A stretch of DNA of 64,000 nt from assembly GCF_900176645.1 (NCBI RefSeq), contig NZ_FXAN01000034.1, forward strand, positions 52,119 through 116,118, read 5' to 3'. The notes under the pieces are model-generated. The model saw only the letters and a program-made list of their open reading frames with translations. It was not told the origin of the DNA and ran no database searches. The position numbers were made by a program, and so were the translations under genes. Position 1 is the first letter of the stretch; each line of letters opens with the position of its first letter. The DNA is from Burkholderia singularis (GTDB lineage Bacteria; Pseudomonadota; Gammaproteobacteria; Burkholderiales; Burkholderiaceae). Of this stretch, positions 34,057-43,872 are shown piece after piece.

Positions 34057-35739
34057 ATGAAGAAGCTGTATCGCATTGCTTGTGCATCAATCATTGCAAC
34101 AGCCTGTGCCAGCGCATTTGCCCAAGCTGCCGACAAACAGGCCGCCGTCGATCGCGCGCTTGCGCTGATTCAAACCAATCCATCGATCTTCCAACTGGCG
34201 CCAAGCCGAGTCGCGCGCACGGCAAAGGCGCTCGATATCAACGCGGCCAGCAGCGCTGACACGATTTCCGGCGCAGCCACGGATCAATTCAAGGTCCGCG
34301 ATGTCATCGTGGATCAGAACGGGGCGGAGCACGTTCGATTCGACCGGTTTTACGGCGGATTACCAGTGATAGGCGCAGACGTCGTCGTGCATTCGAAGCA
34401 AGGTCAATTGCAGCAGCCGAGCACGACGCTGAACGCCCCAATAAACCTGGCTAATCTAGCCCCCAGTCAAAAAGCGCTTTCGAGCACATCCGACATCGGC
34501 GCGGCCGCCGCGGAAAAAATTGCGGCAGCCCAGTTCGCGACGCGCGTCGATCATACCGGCAGCCCCGTCAAAGTAATCTATGCACGCAATACCGCGCCCG
34601 TTCTCGCCTATCAGGTAGACGTGTATGGCCCTTCCACGCGCGACCATTCGTCGGTGATGCGCTATTCGATAGATGCGCGCACCGGCCGCGTATTGGAAAC
34701 CGAAAGCCTGATACAGCAAAGCGCCGCAACGGGTATCGGGCGGTCATATTATTACGGTGACGTCACGTTGACGACCGATCAGACCTCCGCGAACGGCTAT
34801 CGGATGCTGGACCCCAAACGTGGCAATGGGTCCGTGCATGACGGCGCCGATCTTCAGGATTACGTTGTCGTGTCCCAGGCGGACAGTCTTCCGATCTACA
34901 CCAGTACCACCAATACATGGGGAACCTACAATACAAGCAATCGCCAGACGGTTGCTGCCGATATCGATTATGGACTGGCAATTACTTGGGACTACTATAA
35001 AAATACCCATGGCCGCTCCGGCGTTGCGAATGATGGAAACGGCGTGAGAAGCTATGCTCACGTGCTGTTCGGCGACGATGGAGCCAATGCTTCATGGTAT
35101 TCGGGCGTCATGCTGTACGGAGACGGTGGCCCGTCGCTCGGTAACCAGCCGGTGGTAACGCTAGACGTGGCGGGACATGAAATGACCCACGGCGTCACTC
35201 AAAACACCGCGCGGCTTTCATACAACTACCGCGATTCCGGCGGGCTCAATGAATCGACTTCCGATATTTTCGGGACGTTGGTTAAGTTCTATGCAAACAA
35301 TCCGAACGATCCGGGAAACTACGTCATAGGCGCGTCGTTAATGCCAGGCGGCTTGCGTAAGATGTACAAGCAGGATTTGGATAATCGCTCGTCCAGTTGT
35401 TATCCGAGCGGCGGGTTCACCAACACGAATCCGCACCTTTCTTCGGGAGTCGGCAACCGATTCTTTTATCTGCTTGCCGAAGGAGCGACGGTTCCCTCCA
35501 CCGATCCGTCGCTATCCAAGAGTCAGCTCGTATGCAACGGCGACACATCGCTTACCGGAATCGGACGCGATAAGGCGGGGAAAATCTGGTATCGAACGCT
35601 GTCGGTCTATCTGACATCCGGTTCGACCTATCCCAACGCCCGGGCAGCGTCAATTCGAGCAGCAAGCGATTTGTACGGAGCCGCTTCCATTGAAGCGCAG
35701 ACCGTGGCGAGGGCATGGGACGCAGTCAACGTCCGATAA
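34057..35739 (+). CDS. M4 family zinc metalloprotease (thermolysin-like, secreted)
   Basis: A 560-residue preproenzyme. The ATG at 34057 follows CAGGAGG. The signal peptide ends near residue 23 (CASAFAQA). The FTP/PepSY propeptide spans roughly 50-230 (HVRFDRFYGGLPVIGADVVV). The mature catalytic part has the HEMTH zinc motif at about residues 373-377 and the third zinc ligand Glu in GGLNESTSD, about 20 residues on. This resembles ZmpA/pseudolysin-like secreted proteases of Burkholderia and related bacteria, exported by the type II system. Its GC and third-position GC look lower than in neighbouring genes, which fits a later acquisition. It is probably a secreted virulence or nutrient protease. 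Confidence 0.92.
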   Translation: MKKLYRIACASIIATACASAFAQAADKQAAVDRALALIQTNPSIFQLAPSRVARTAKALDINAASSADTISGAATDQFKVRDVIVDQNGAEHVRFDRFYGGLPVIGADVVVHSKQGQLQQPSTTLNAPINLANLAPSQKALSSTSDIGAAAAEKIAAAQFATRVDHTGSPVKVIYARNTAPVLAYQVDVYGPSTRDHSSVMRYSIDARTGRVLETESLIQQSAATGIGRSYYYGDVTLTTDQTSANGYRMLDPKRGNGSVHDGADLQDYVVVSQADSLPIYTSTTNTWGTYNTSNRQTVAADIDYGLAITWDYYKNTHGRSGVANDGNGVRSYAHVLFGDDGANASWYSGVMLYGDGGPSLGNQPVVTLDVAGHEMTHGVTQNTARLSYNYRDSGGLNESTSDIFGTLVKFYANNPNDPGNYVIGASLMPGGLRKMYKQDLDNRSSSCYPSGGFTNTNPHLSSGVGNRFFYLLAEGATVPSTDPSLSKSQLVCNGDTSLTGIGRDKAGKIWYRTLSVYLTSGSTYPNARAASIRAASDLYGAASIEAQTVARAWDAVNVR

Positions 35740-36160
35740 TTGGACGGCAGATTTTAACGCCTTATGCGCCGGGCTGCGTCGAGCGGCCCGGTTCGCGTCA
35801 CGCGGTTTCTCCGATGAACGCTGTCCTGCATCGCGCCGAAACTGCGGCTCACCTCGCCGATCGACGCTTTGCGCTCTCAGTGTCCCAGGCCGACCGCCGC
35901 CCATGTTACGGCGACATCCGCGCAAACGTAACACCAACGTTCCCGTGCTACGTAACACACCTTCAACCCACTTCAAATTGTGACGCCGCCCGTGCAATCG
36001 CACACGGCTCATCCACAAAAAAAACACTTTATATTCAATCAACTATATCGTCACACCATTTCTTTCAAAGAGTTTGCCTGTTGCGTTGCGCAAGCTGGCC
36101 CGCCAATTGCAGTAATCCCCTCAGCCATTCGCCACTCAACCGCGAATTACGAGGACCATC
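35740..36160. other. Intergenic region between protease and winged-helix gene
   Basis: No gene is supported in these 421 bases. The segment 35990-36070 is AT-rich and is the likely promoter region of the downstream regulator. Confidence 0.4.
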
Positions 36161-36679
36161 ATGGACTGCAAGCACCTGCACATCGACAACATCAAGATCA
36201 ACTTTGTTCGGCGCAACATCGAGATCGGCGGCGAGCCGATCAACATGACCCCACGCGAATTCGACGTCGTCGAATTTCTACTCGACAACATGAACAAGGT
36301 TGTGTCGCGCCAGGCGATTCAGGAAGCAGTATGGGGGCGGGAACTTGCCGTATCGTCGCGCACGCTGGACACGCACATCTCACGCATCCGCTCGAAGCTC
36401 GGTCTCGATCATGACAAGAACATGCGCATCATCCCGATTTATTCGATCGGCTATCGGCTCGTACTGTTCGGGGCAGCGACGACTTACGTCGAACCGCACG
36501 ATGAACCGCCTGCACCCGAGTTGCCCGCTTTGCCGCCGGCGTCGAGTATGCAAGACTTGTCCGGCACATCGGGCGTAGCCGGCCTGGCATCGCTGTCTCG
36601 CTTGCCTACGCCCCCGAGCCCGCCGGCGGTGCGCAGCAGCACGATCGACTCCCGCGATTACAGCGTCGAGTTACGCTAA
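36161..36679 (+). CDS. Winged-helix (OmpR/PhoB-type) DNA-binding protein without receiver domain
   Basis: A 172-residue protein. Residues 1-105 are a complete OmpR/PhoB-type winged helix: INMTPREFDVVEFLLDNMNK, the recognition helix SSRTLDTHISRIRSKLG and the wing RIIPIYSIGYRLV. There is no receiver domain in front and no transmembrane helix behind, so it is neither a classical response regulator nor a CadC/ToxR type. The C-terminal 65 residues are rich in Pro, Ser and Ala (LPALPPASS, PTPPSPPAV). The ATG at 36161 follows GAGGACC. Control must be through its own level or through partners. It lies near the metalloprotease but nothing proves a link. Confidence 0.85.
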   Translation: MDCKHLHIDNIKINFVRRNIEIGGEPINMTPREFDVVEFLLDNMNKVVSRQAIQEAVWGRELAVSSRTLDTHISRIRSKLGLDHDKNMRIIPIYSIGYRLVLFGAATTYVEPHDEPPAPELPALPPASSMQDLSGTSGVAGLASLSRLPTPPSPPAVRSSTIDSRDYSVELR

Positions 36680-36868
36680 CGCATTTACTGCGTCGCACGC
36701 ATGTGCGCAAGCGGCGCGGCTGGAAGCCGCGCCGCAGGATTTCCCGCAGATTGCCTTCTTGAACGAGCAATACCGCATGATGAGACGTCACAAATTCCGC
36801 AGTCGGTAAAATTGCCATGCCCCTGCACACTCAGCGACGAGTTTTTATGGATTTATAACGCCCGTCAT

Positions 36869-37384
36869 TCAATCTCTGGGAATGATCTGCAAAGGATATG
36901 CGCCGCCAGACCCGGGAAGGAGTGCAATCATGCCATATCCTTCGGAAACAGCATCATATAATTGCCAAGTCAAGCTGGTGCCGTGATAAAAGATGTTCCC
37001 TGGATAATTAGGATGGGGACCAATTCTAAACGTTGAATTGACTGCAGGCACCGTATCTAATGGTTTGAGGCCCCATGGATTATCGCCGCCACGTTTGAAT
37101 ACGGTCAAATATGTTCCATATTTGACCGACTTCACTGCCTTTATTAGCGGCGATCCTTCCTGAGTCTCCACCTGCCACCAGTAGGCGGAATTGTTGAGAC
37201 CAGTCAATTTACCAATTATTTCCGGCGACATCGCCATCAGCACCCCGGGTTCGCTATTGCTAACGCCGGTGCCGAGATACCATCCATTAACTGATCCGGC
37301 CAAGTACACCACGCCATACGGCTCACTGTCAGCGGCTATCGTTCTAACTGGCGCTTTATCTTGGTCATTACCGTCTGTGCTCAT
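36869..37384 (-). CDS. Hypothetical low-GC protein, possibly beta-trefoil-like
   Basis: A 171-residue protein I do not recognise. The ATG at 37384 follows GAGG at 5 bases and gives MSTDGNDQDKAPVRT. There is no signal peptide or membrane helix. The chain is rich in Gly, Tyr, Trp, Ser and Asn and looks all-beta, with similar aromatic strands spaced along it (GVVYLAGSVNGWYLGTG, KYGTYLTVFKRGG, NIFYHGTSLTWQLYD). That spacing recalls three-fold beta-trefoil lectins, but this is only an impression. GC is visibly lower than around it, pointing to horizontal origin. Confidence 0.65.
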   Translation of the reverse strand: MSTDGNDQDKAPVRTIAADSEPYGVVYLAGSVNGWYLGTGVSNSEPGVLMAMSPEIIGKLTGLNNSAYWWQVETQEGSPLIKAVKSVKYGTYLTVFKRGGDNPWGLKPLDTVPAVNSTFRIGPHPNYPGNIFYHGTSLTWQLYDAVSEGYGMIALLPGSGGAYPLQIIPRD

Positions 37385-37847
37385 GGAAACCTCGCGAAGG
37401 CAAAAAGGTTGGTTCGCCTGCGTTATGCCGGGATATCCGGCATGCATTCAGAGCGTACATGCCACCAATTCGCCAGCGTACCTCCTACTGTTTCGGGGTA
37501 ACGAGCGCAAGATACGGCAACACGATATTACTGCGACATGTCGCGATATTCGCCATATAGCACCTGCTCGCAAGCAACAAGCCTAATCGGGCGCCGGATG
37601 CCAGCAGCCCACATCACGTGATTCTGCCAACCAGGTAGCAACGTCGCCCGGCAAATCCAGGACACGCCAAGCCTGAGAAACCATTTGCAGGACGAATTAA
37701 CTCGGCAAACATTTTTTCAATACATCACAGGAATCACTGCCCGCCACAATCCGAACTTAATGTACCGCGCCGGACATTTCAAGAAACAGCGCGAAACCGC
37801 GGCCGCGCCAGACGCTGCTTCAGATTCCCGGCAAGCACTCTCCACTG
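37385..37847. other. Intergenic region
   Basis: No gene is supported in these 463 bases. Base composition rises gradually from the low-GC island on the left to the GC-rich asparagine synthetase gene. Confidence 0.4.
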
Positions 37848-39800
37848 TCAGCCCCCCTGCGCATCGAGCCAAGCCTGAAACATCAGCACCGTCCACAGTG
37901 GATGCTGGCAATTCATCCGCCCTGCAAGATGCTGCCGCCACTGGCGCTCGATGTGTGCCGCATCAAAGAAGCCCTCCGCACGCAGTCGCGCCGGTTCGAG
38001 AAGCGCTGCGGCCCAGTCGCGCAACTCGCCGCGCAGCCAGTCGCCGACCGGCGCACAAAAGCCCTGCTTGGGCCGGTCGATCAGCTGGCGCGGCACGTAC
38101 CGGTACAACAAGCGGCGCAATAGCCACTTCTGCTGCCCGTCCGGCACCTTCAGCGCGGCAGGCACACGCCACGCGAACTCCACCACGCGATGGTCGAGAT
38201 ACGGCATGCGTGTCTCGAGGCTCATCGCCATCGCGGCACGGTCGACTTTTGCGAGAATATCGGTCGGCAAATATGTGAGCGCATCGACCATCATCGCCTG
38301 TTCGGCAAACGTGAGGCCCGCAGGCCATGCGTCCGGCGCGTCGAGCAGCGTATGCGGCTCACGGCCAGTCAGCACGAGCCGCTCGGGATGATGCACAACC
38401 GACATCAGTAGCCGATAGAGCCCCGCTCGGCTGTTCGCCGTCATCACGTTGGCAAGCTTGTGCAACCGATCGCCGACGCGCGGCGTGGCGGAGCCCCATG
38501 CACTCAGCACAAACGCGGCAATCTGATCCGCGTGATTGGGCCGCAGCGCATGCAGCGCGGCAGCGATTTGCGCGCGCATCGCCGTCGGCACACGCCTTAG
38601 CTTTTTCCAAAGGCACGGCGTCAAGAAATAGCGGGGATAGCCGCCGAACAGTTCGTCGCCGCCGTCGCCGGACAGACTCACCTTGACGTGCCGCCGCGTC
38701 ATCTCGCAGACAAGCAGCGTCGGGATCTGCGATGCGTCCGCAAACGGTTCGTCATAGACGTCGGGCAGCTTCGGCACGAGATCGAGTGCGTGAGCCGGCG
38801 TTACGTACAACTCGGTATGGTCGGTACCGAGATGATGCGCGACAGCCTTCGCATAACCGGCCTCGTTATAGCCCGCCTCATGAAAGCCGACCGTAAATGT
38901 GCGCACCGGCCGCGCAGATTGCGCCTGCATCAGCGCGACGACTGCCGACGAATCGACGCCGCCCGACAAGAACGCGCCAAGAGGCGCGTCGGCCTCCATC
39001 TGCTGCGCGACCGCGAGGCGCAGCACTGCATCGAGCTGATCCACGACCGCGTCGGCATCGCCTTCGACCAAGTTCACCTGACCTGCGCTGACCGTCTGCT
39101 CGAGAGACCAATAGCACCGCGCGGTCGGCTCCTGCGCTGCATCTTCGAACTGCACGTAGGTGCCGGGCGGCAGCTTGCGGATCGCCGTATAGATCGTATG
39201 CGGTGCAGGTATGCTCGCGTAGCGCAAATATAAACACAATGCGTCGCGATCGATCGCTCGCGCGTCGAAGCCCGGGTAGCGGCGCAGCGCCTTGAGTTCC
39301 GAGCCGAACACCAGCGCACCGCCGATGCGGCCGTAATAAAGCGGTTTCTCACCGATCCGGTCACGCGCTAACGTCAGCACGCCAGCGTCGCGGTTCCACA
39401 GCGCGAGCGCAAACATGCCGGCCGCTTTTTTCAGCGTGCGGTCGATCCCCCAGGTTTCGAATGCGGCAAGCAATACTTCGCTATCCGAATTACCCCGCCA
39501 GTTTGGCGCATGAGCGGATGCATCGAGTTCGCGACGCAATTCGCGAAAGTTGTAGATCTCGCCGTTGAAGGTCATCACGTAGCGGCCGCAAGCCGACACC
39601 ATGGGCTGATGACCGTTCGATGTCAGATCGACGATCGACAGCCGCCGATGGCCGAACGCGACACCGGCCGCGGTATCAAACCATGCGCCCGCATCGTCGG
39701 GACCGCGATGAGCGAGACTGTCTGTCATTCGGGCGAGCACCTCGCCCGCTGTCTGCCGGCTGCATGCCTCTGGACGCCAGAAACCCGTGATTCCGCACAT
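37848..39800 (-). CDS. asnB: Asparagine synthetase (glutamine-hydrolysing), AsnB type
   Basis: A 650-residue two-domain enzyme. The start at 39800 puts the catalytic Cys at position 2 (MCGITGFW), as the N-terminal nucleophile glutaminase requires. SLAHRGPDDAG, GHRRLSIVDL and FNGEIYNFRELR are the usual glutaminase blocks. The synthetase domain has the ATP pyrophosphatase loop FLSGGVDSSAVVA, then SGDGGDELFGGYPRY and LETRMPYLDHRVVEFA. This longer form (about 630-660) is common in polysaccharide and natural-product clusters, where it may amidate other substrates. Here it stands alone, with no glycosyltransferase nearby. Confidence 0.92.
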   Translation of the reverse strand: MCGITGFWRPEACSRQTAGEVLARMTDSLAHRGPDDAGAWFDTAAGVAFGHRRLSIVDLTSNGHQPMVSACGRYVMTFNGEIYNFRELRRELDASAHAPNWRGNSDSEVLLAAFETWGIDRTLKKAAGMFALALWNRDAGVLTLARDRIGEKPLYYGRIGGALVFGSELKALRRYPGFDARAIDRDALCLYLRYASIPAPHTIYTAIRKLPPGTYVQFEDAAQEPTARCYWSLEQTVSAGQVNLVEGDADAVVDQLDAVLRLAVAQQMEADAPLGAFLSGGVDSSAVVALMQAQSARPVRTFTVGFHEAGYNEAGYAKAVAHHLGTDHTELYVTPAHALDLVPKLPDVYDEPFADASQIPTLLVCEMTRRHVKVSLSGDGGDELFGGYPRYFLTPCLWKKLRRVPTAMRAQIAAALHALRPNHADQIAAFVLSAWGSATPRVGDRLHKLANVMTANSRAGLYRLLMSVVHHPERLVLTGREPHTLLDAPDAWPAGLTFAEQAMMVDALTYLPTDILAKVDRAAMAMSLETRMPYLDHRVVEFAWRVPAALKVPDGQQKWLLRRLLYRYVPRQLIDRPKQGFCAPVGDWLRGELRDWAAALLEPARLRAEGFFDAAHIERQWRQHLAGRMNCQHPLWTVLMFQAWLDAQGG

Positions 39801-40121
39801 GGCGAGCATCCCCGTTTGAAGTCGATCGGCGACGCGGCGCAACGGGACGCAGCGCCGTGCGTCCACAAATTATTACGGAGAAAATATTCGCGAATTATTC
39901 GCGCTTGTGTGCCGGATTCTTTTTTTAAAGAAAAATAACTCGAAAAAAAACGCCGGATTGCCCGGCGCTTTTTCATCGATTGATGGGGATTGTCAATCGA
40001 TACGAGTCGATATCCACCATTGTTCGATTTCCTGCTATCGGCGCAACGACATGCGTGGCGACCGCGCCGGCGCTCGTCTCGCAAGTAGCAAGCAAGCGCC
40101 GGAAACGCTCGATACCCGGCA
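39801..40121. other. Intergenic region asnB / treA
   Basis: No gene is seen. An AT-rich stretch at 39870-39950 lies upstream of asnB, and the bidirectional terminator is at 39943-39973. Confidence 0.5.
39943..39973 (-). terminator. Rho-independent terminator of treA (works in both directions)
   Basis: Stem CGCCGG / CCGGCG (39951-39956 and 39962-39967) with loop ATTGC. It is flanked by eight A on the left and CTTTTT on the right, so both strands end in a T-run. On the minus strand it lies 155 bp past the trehalase stop. Confidence 0.8.
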
Positions 40122-41807
40122 TCACCCGCCGTACAGATCGAGCAGCTTGAGCGTCACGCCGTTGGTCCAGCCGAATCCATCCTGCAGAGGATATTCGCCG
40201 CCGCCGCCACCACCCGAGCCCGCTCCTTCGACGATATATTTCTCGACGAGCTTGCTTTGCGACGCATAGACGTTTTTCACGTCGGCAAGAAAACGCGTGC
40301 CGATATCGTTCGCGAGCGCAGTCTCGCCATAACGCTTGAGGCCAACGAGCGCGATCCAATGCAACGGCGCCCAACCGTTCGGCGCGTCCCACTGCTGCGC
40401 CGTGTTGTAGGCCGTCGTCGCGAGGCCGCCTGGCTGCAGCAGCGTCTTTTTGACATTGCTGGCGGTTCGCTTCGCGCGGTCAGGCCATGCGACACCGGCG
40501 AACAGCGGATACAGCGCCGCGGCCGACAGGTTGTCGCGCAGCTTGCCGAGCTTCCAGTCATAGTCGCCGTAATAGCCTTTATCGTTCCACAGATATCGGT
40601 TGATCGCGAGCGCGCGCTTCGTCGCGCGGCCGGTGAATTCGACGACGCAGCGCATGTCGCGCGCCACTGCACAGCCTTTGATGATGGTCGTCTCCAGATT
40701 GAACATCAGGCTGTTCAGATCGACCGGCACAATCGCTGTCGTGCGAATCGTCGCAAGCGTCTTGCTGTCTGCAAACCAGCGCGAGCTGAAATCCCAACCG
40801 CTTTCGGCCGCCGCGCGCAGGTCGCGCCACACTTCGGCCGCGGGCCGCCCGCTCGCCTGCTGCGCGGTCTGCACGTCCTCGAGATACGATTCGTCGCGCG
40901 GCGTATCCCGTTCGTCCCAATAGCGGTTCAGCACCGAGCCGTCCGGCATCTTGACGACGTTGCGCGTGGCCGAACCGCGTGCCGTCGAGCGCTCACCCTG
41001 CATCCAGTACGCATATTCCTTGCGCAACGCCGGCAGGTATTTCTGATAGACGCGCTCGCCCTCGACCTTCGCCGCAAGCGCCACCATGTATGCGAAGAAA
41101 GGCGGCTGCGAGCGGCTCACGTAATACGTGCGATTGCCATTCGGCACGTGGCCGACGGTATCGATCAAATAGGCGAAGTTGTCGAGCATGTCGTCGACGA
41201 GATCTTCGTGGCCGGACTCCTGCAAGCCGAGCATCGTGAAATAGGTGTCCCAATAGTAACCTTCACGGAAACGTCCGCCCGGCACCACATAGGGTTTTGG
41301 CAGCGCAATCAGCGAACTGTATTGCGGCACGGTCTGCGTCGTGCGCGTGAGCTTCGGCCATAGCCAATCGATATGCTCGCGCAGCGTCTGATTTGCCGGC
41401 GGCGTCACCGACTGATCGGTCGGCGGCGTGAAATATTTCGAAACAAACGCTTGCAGCGAGAAGCCCGGCGCGCCCTTTTGCTGTTGATAGAGCTGGACAA
41501 TCGTCGCGGGATCGGTGTTCGGCGTCGAATCGACGAAGGTTTTCTGGTCCGGGAAGATTTGCGCGGTTTGCACCGCAACAAAAAGATCGCCATAAAGCAC
41601 GCTCGGCGGCGGCAGAATCGTCGCGGCCGGTGCCGAAGCGGTGAGCGCAGCAGCAGATGCCGGCGCGGGCAGCGAATCGGCATGCGCAAGCGTGCCCGTG
41701 CAACCGATGCCGGCTGACGCAGCGAGCGCAGCCCACACGGGCGCACTCACCAAGCGGCGATACAGCGGATTTTCGACATGAAGCGGAAAACGCCGTGATG
41801 TGACCAT
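40122..41807 (-). CDS. treA: Periplasmic trehalase (GH37)
   Basis: A 561-residue inverting trehalase that hydrolyses trehalose to two glucose. An N-terminal signal region with a long n-part ends near residue 43 (GTLAHA). GH37 signatures are [15 protein letters not shown] and [19 protein letters not shown] carries the catalytic acid Asp, and the glycine-rich [16 protein letters not shown] closes the active site. The length equals E. coli TreA (565). The ATG at 41807 has AGGAGC upstream. It is monocistronic with its own terminator and would allow periplasmic use of trehalose as a carbon source, for instance under osmotic stress. Confidence 0.95.
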   Translation of the reverse strand: MVTSRRFPLHVENPLYRRLVSAPVWAALAASAGIGCTGTLAHADSLPAPASAAALTASAPAATILPPPSVLYGDLFVAVQTAQIFPDQKTFVDSTPNTDPATIVQLYQQQKGAPGFSLQAFVSKYFTPPTDQSVTPPANQTLREHIDWLWPKLTRTTQTVPQYSSLIALPKPYVVPGGRFREGYYWDTYFTMLGLQESGHEDLVDDMLDNFAYLIDTVGHVPNGNRTYYVSRSQPPFFAYMVALAAKVEGERVYQKYLPALRKEYAYWMQGERSTARGSATRNVVKMPDGSVLNRYWDERDTPRDESYLEDVQTAQQASGRPAAEVWRDLRAAAESGWDFSSRWFADSKTLATIRTTAIVPVDLNSLMFNLETTIIKGCAVARDMRCVVEFTGRATKRALAINRYLWNDKGYYGDYDWKLGKLRDNLSAAALYPLFAGVAWPDRAKRTASNVKKTLLQPGGLATTAYNTAQQWDAPNGWAPLHWIALVGLKRYGETALANDIGTRFLADVKNVYASQSKLVEKYIVEGAGSGGGGGGEYPLQDGFGWTNGVTLKLLDLYGG

Positions 41808-42152
41808 GTCTGCTCCTATTCTGATAATGAACGGCGATATGGTCTCCTGTCCCGCAGCCCCCTGCAGGCGCGGCTGGTTTATCTATCGGATGCCGCGGCG
41901 CGCAGCTTCGCATGAAAATCCGCGGTCTAGCAAGCGGATCCGTCGATGCGGCGCGCAAACGGCCATGTAGCGCACATAGCGCACGCAGCGCCGCATATGC
42001 GTCTTTTCGAGATCGCAGCTACCGCGCCGGCGGGTTCGGAAATTCACCAGCGCGAAGCGGCCGGAAACGGCGCGGCTTCTTTTGCCCACTTGCCGCAATA
42101 CGCGCCGAAGAGTCGTTGTGCGCGCAAGCATGACGGACCAATCGATGCAATA
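41808..42152. other. Divergent regulatory region treA / MFS gene
   Basis: No gene is supported in these 345 bases. It separates divergent treA and the MFS transporter. I see no convincing operator. Confidence 0.35.
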
Positions 42153-43577
42153 ATGGAATCTTTATCGCGCATTGTTCCCATGCCGCTCGCCATTCACGCT
42201 TTCATTGCACCGCTGATCGTTGCTTGCGCGTTGTTCATGGAAAGCGTGGATGCCAATATCATCGTCACGGCACTGCCCGCGATGGCGCGCGACTTCGGTC
42301 ACAATCCCGTCACACTGAACATTGCGATCACGACTTACGTCGTCGGCCTCGGCGTGTTTATTCCGATCTGCGGCTGGCTCGCGGACCGCTTCGGCGCACG
42401 CGCAGTATTCCGTACCGCGATCGGCATCTTCGTCGTCGGTTCGTTGATGTGCGCGGCTTCGTTCAATCTCGAGTTGTTCACATTTGCACGCTTCGTGCAA
42501 GGCGTGGGCGGCGCGATGATGGTGCCCGTCGGGCGCATCATCATCTTCCGCGCGATACCGCGCTCGGAACTTGTGCGCGCGATGAACTATCTGAGCGTGC
42601 CCGCGCTGTTCGGGCCGGTCGCCGGCCCATTGCTCGGCGGATTCATCACGACCTACCTGCACTGGCGGCTGATCTTCTTCATCAACATACCGGTCGGCCT
42701 CATCGGCATCTATCTCGCGAACAAGCACATTGCCAACACGCATGAGCCGGACCCCGGCCCGCTCGATTGGCTGGGCTTCCTGCTGTCCGCCACAGGTGCC
42801 GCGCTGCTGCTGATGGGCCTCACGCTCATCGACGGTGCGCTCACGTCGCGCGGCGCCGCGCTCGCGATGAGCGCGGCGGGCGCGGCGTTGCTGGGTCTCT
42901 ACGTGCTGTATGCGCGGCGCGCCAAACGCCCGCTTCTCGATCTGCGCTTCCTGCGCATTCCTACCTATCACGCGAGCGTCGTCGGCGGTTCGCTGTTTCG
43001 AATCGGGCTCGGCGCCGTGCCGTTCCTGCTGCCGCTCGCGCTCCAGGAAGGGCTCGGAATGAGCGCATTTCATTCAGGCGCGATCACGTGCGCATCGGCG
43101 GTCGGCGGCGCGTTCACGCGAGTCATCGCATCGCGCACACTCAAACGCTTCGGATTCCGCACCGTATTGATGTATAACGCAGCGCTGTCGGGCCTTGCGA
43201 TCGCCGCATACGGAACGTTCCACCCAGGCATGCCGGTATGGGCGATCTGGCTCGTCGTGCTGATCGGCGGACTGTTCCCCGCACTGCAGTTCACGAGCCT
43301 CAATTCGATGATTTACGCGGAAATCCCGTCACGCGATGCGGCTCGCGCGACGAGCCTCGGCAGCGTCGTCCAGCAAATGTCGCTCGGCCTCGGCGTGACC
43401 GTCGCTGGGCTCGTGCTGCATGCGTCGCATTGGATACAAGGCCATGAGACGATCGTCTGGTCCGATTTCTGGCCAGCGTTCGTGGTGGTTGGCCTCTGCT
43501 CGTTCGCATCGATTCCGATCACGCGCCGGCTCGCGCCGAATGCCGGGGATGAAGTCGCGCGCGGCAAGCGGGGTTGA
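42153..43577 (+). CDS. MFS exporter, DHA2 (EmrB/QacA) family
   Basis: A 474-residue inner-membrane drug:H+ antiporter with about 14 predicted helices. The family motifs are ALFMESVDANIIVTALPAM in helix 1 (motif D1), GWLADRFGARAVF (motif A) and the antiporter motif C region VPALFGPVAGPLLGGFI. The ATG at 42153 is preferred; an ATG at 42180 would also keep helix 1, and neither has a strong ribosome site. No membrane-fusion partner or regulator is adjacent, so it probably works alone. The substrate is unknown. Confidence 0.9.
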   Translation: MESLSRIVPMPLAIHAFIAPLIVACALFMESVDANIIVTALPAMARDFGHNPVTLNIAITTYVVGLGVFIPICGWLADRFGARAVFRTAIGIFVVGSLMCAASFNLELFTFARFVQGVGGAMMVPVGRIIIFRAIPRSELVRAMNYLSVPALFGPVAGPLLGGFITTYLHWRLIFFINIPVGLIGIYLANKHIANTHEPDPGPLDWLGFLLSATGAALLLMGLTLIDGALTSRGAALAMSAAGAALLGLYVLYARRAKRPLLDLRFLRIPTYHASVVGGSLFRIGLGAVPFLLPLALQEGLGMSAFHSGAITCASAVGGAFTRVIASRTLKRFGFRTVLMYNAALSGLAIAAYGTFHPGMPVWAIWLVVLIGGLFPALQFTSLNSMIYAEIPSRDAARATSLGSVVQQMSLGLGVTVAGLVLHASHWIQGHETIVWSDFWPAFVVVGLCSFASIPITRRLAPNAGDEVARGKRG

Positions 43578-43716
43578 CGCCGTCCGTGACGAATGTTCGC
43601 GACAGTTAGTCCACGGTACGAGACACGATATACGCCGTTCGCGCACCAACGGGCCGCCCTGACAGGGCTCACGTTCAGAATCTCGTCAGACTAAATGAAG
43701 TAAAAGACCGTTGACG

Positions 43717-43820
43717 CCGCTAAAAAAATCAGCGGACATCCACTCGGGGCCGGCTTTAAGCCGCATGGATGTCCGCTTCAACGGCTCCGGACGTCTCGAC
43801 GGGGGTTGAGACATCCGGAC
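43717..43820. other. Multi-hairpin element, possible sRNA or terminator
   Basis: Perfect 12-bp arms AGCGGACATCCA (43731-43742) and TGGATGTCCGCT (43766-43777) enclose a loop that itself folds as CGGCTTTAAGCCG. Directly after it, TCCGGACGTCTCGA (43786-43799) pairs at 12 of 14 positions with TTGAGACATCCGGA (43806-43819). In front, CCGCT and AGCGG flank seven A. On the minus strand the main stem is followed by TTTTTTT, so it could end leftward transcription, yet no minus-strand gene lies to its right nearby. Confidence 0.55.
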
Positions 43821-43872
43821 TTGCTTCCTGCGTGCCATAGAAATATCGTGCGTCGGAAGCAAATACGTACTA

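Noticed and set aside
43731..43777. Simple terminator of the MFS gene
   Set aside because: On the plus strand no T-run follows the stem. The T-run is on the minus strand, where no gene lies close upstream.
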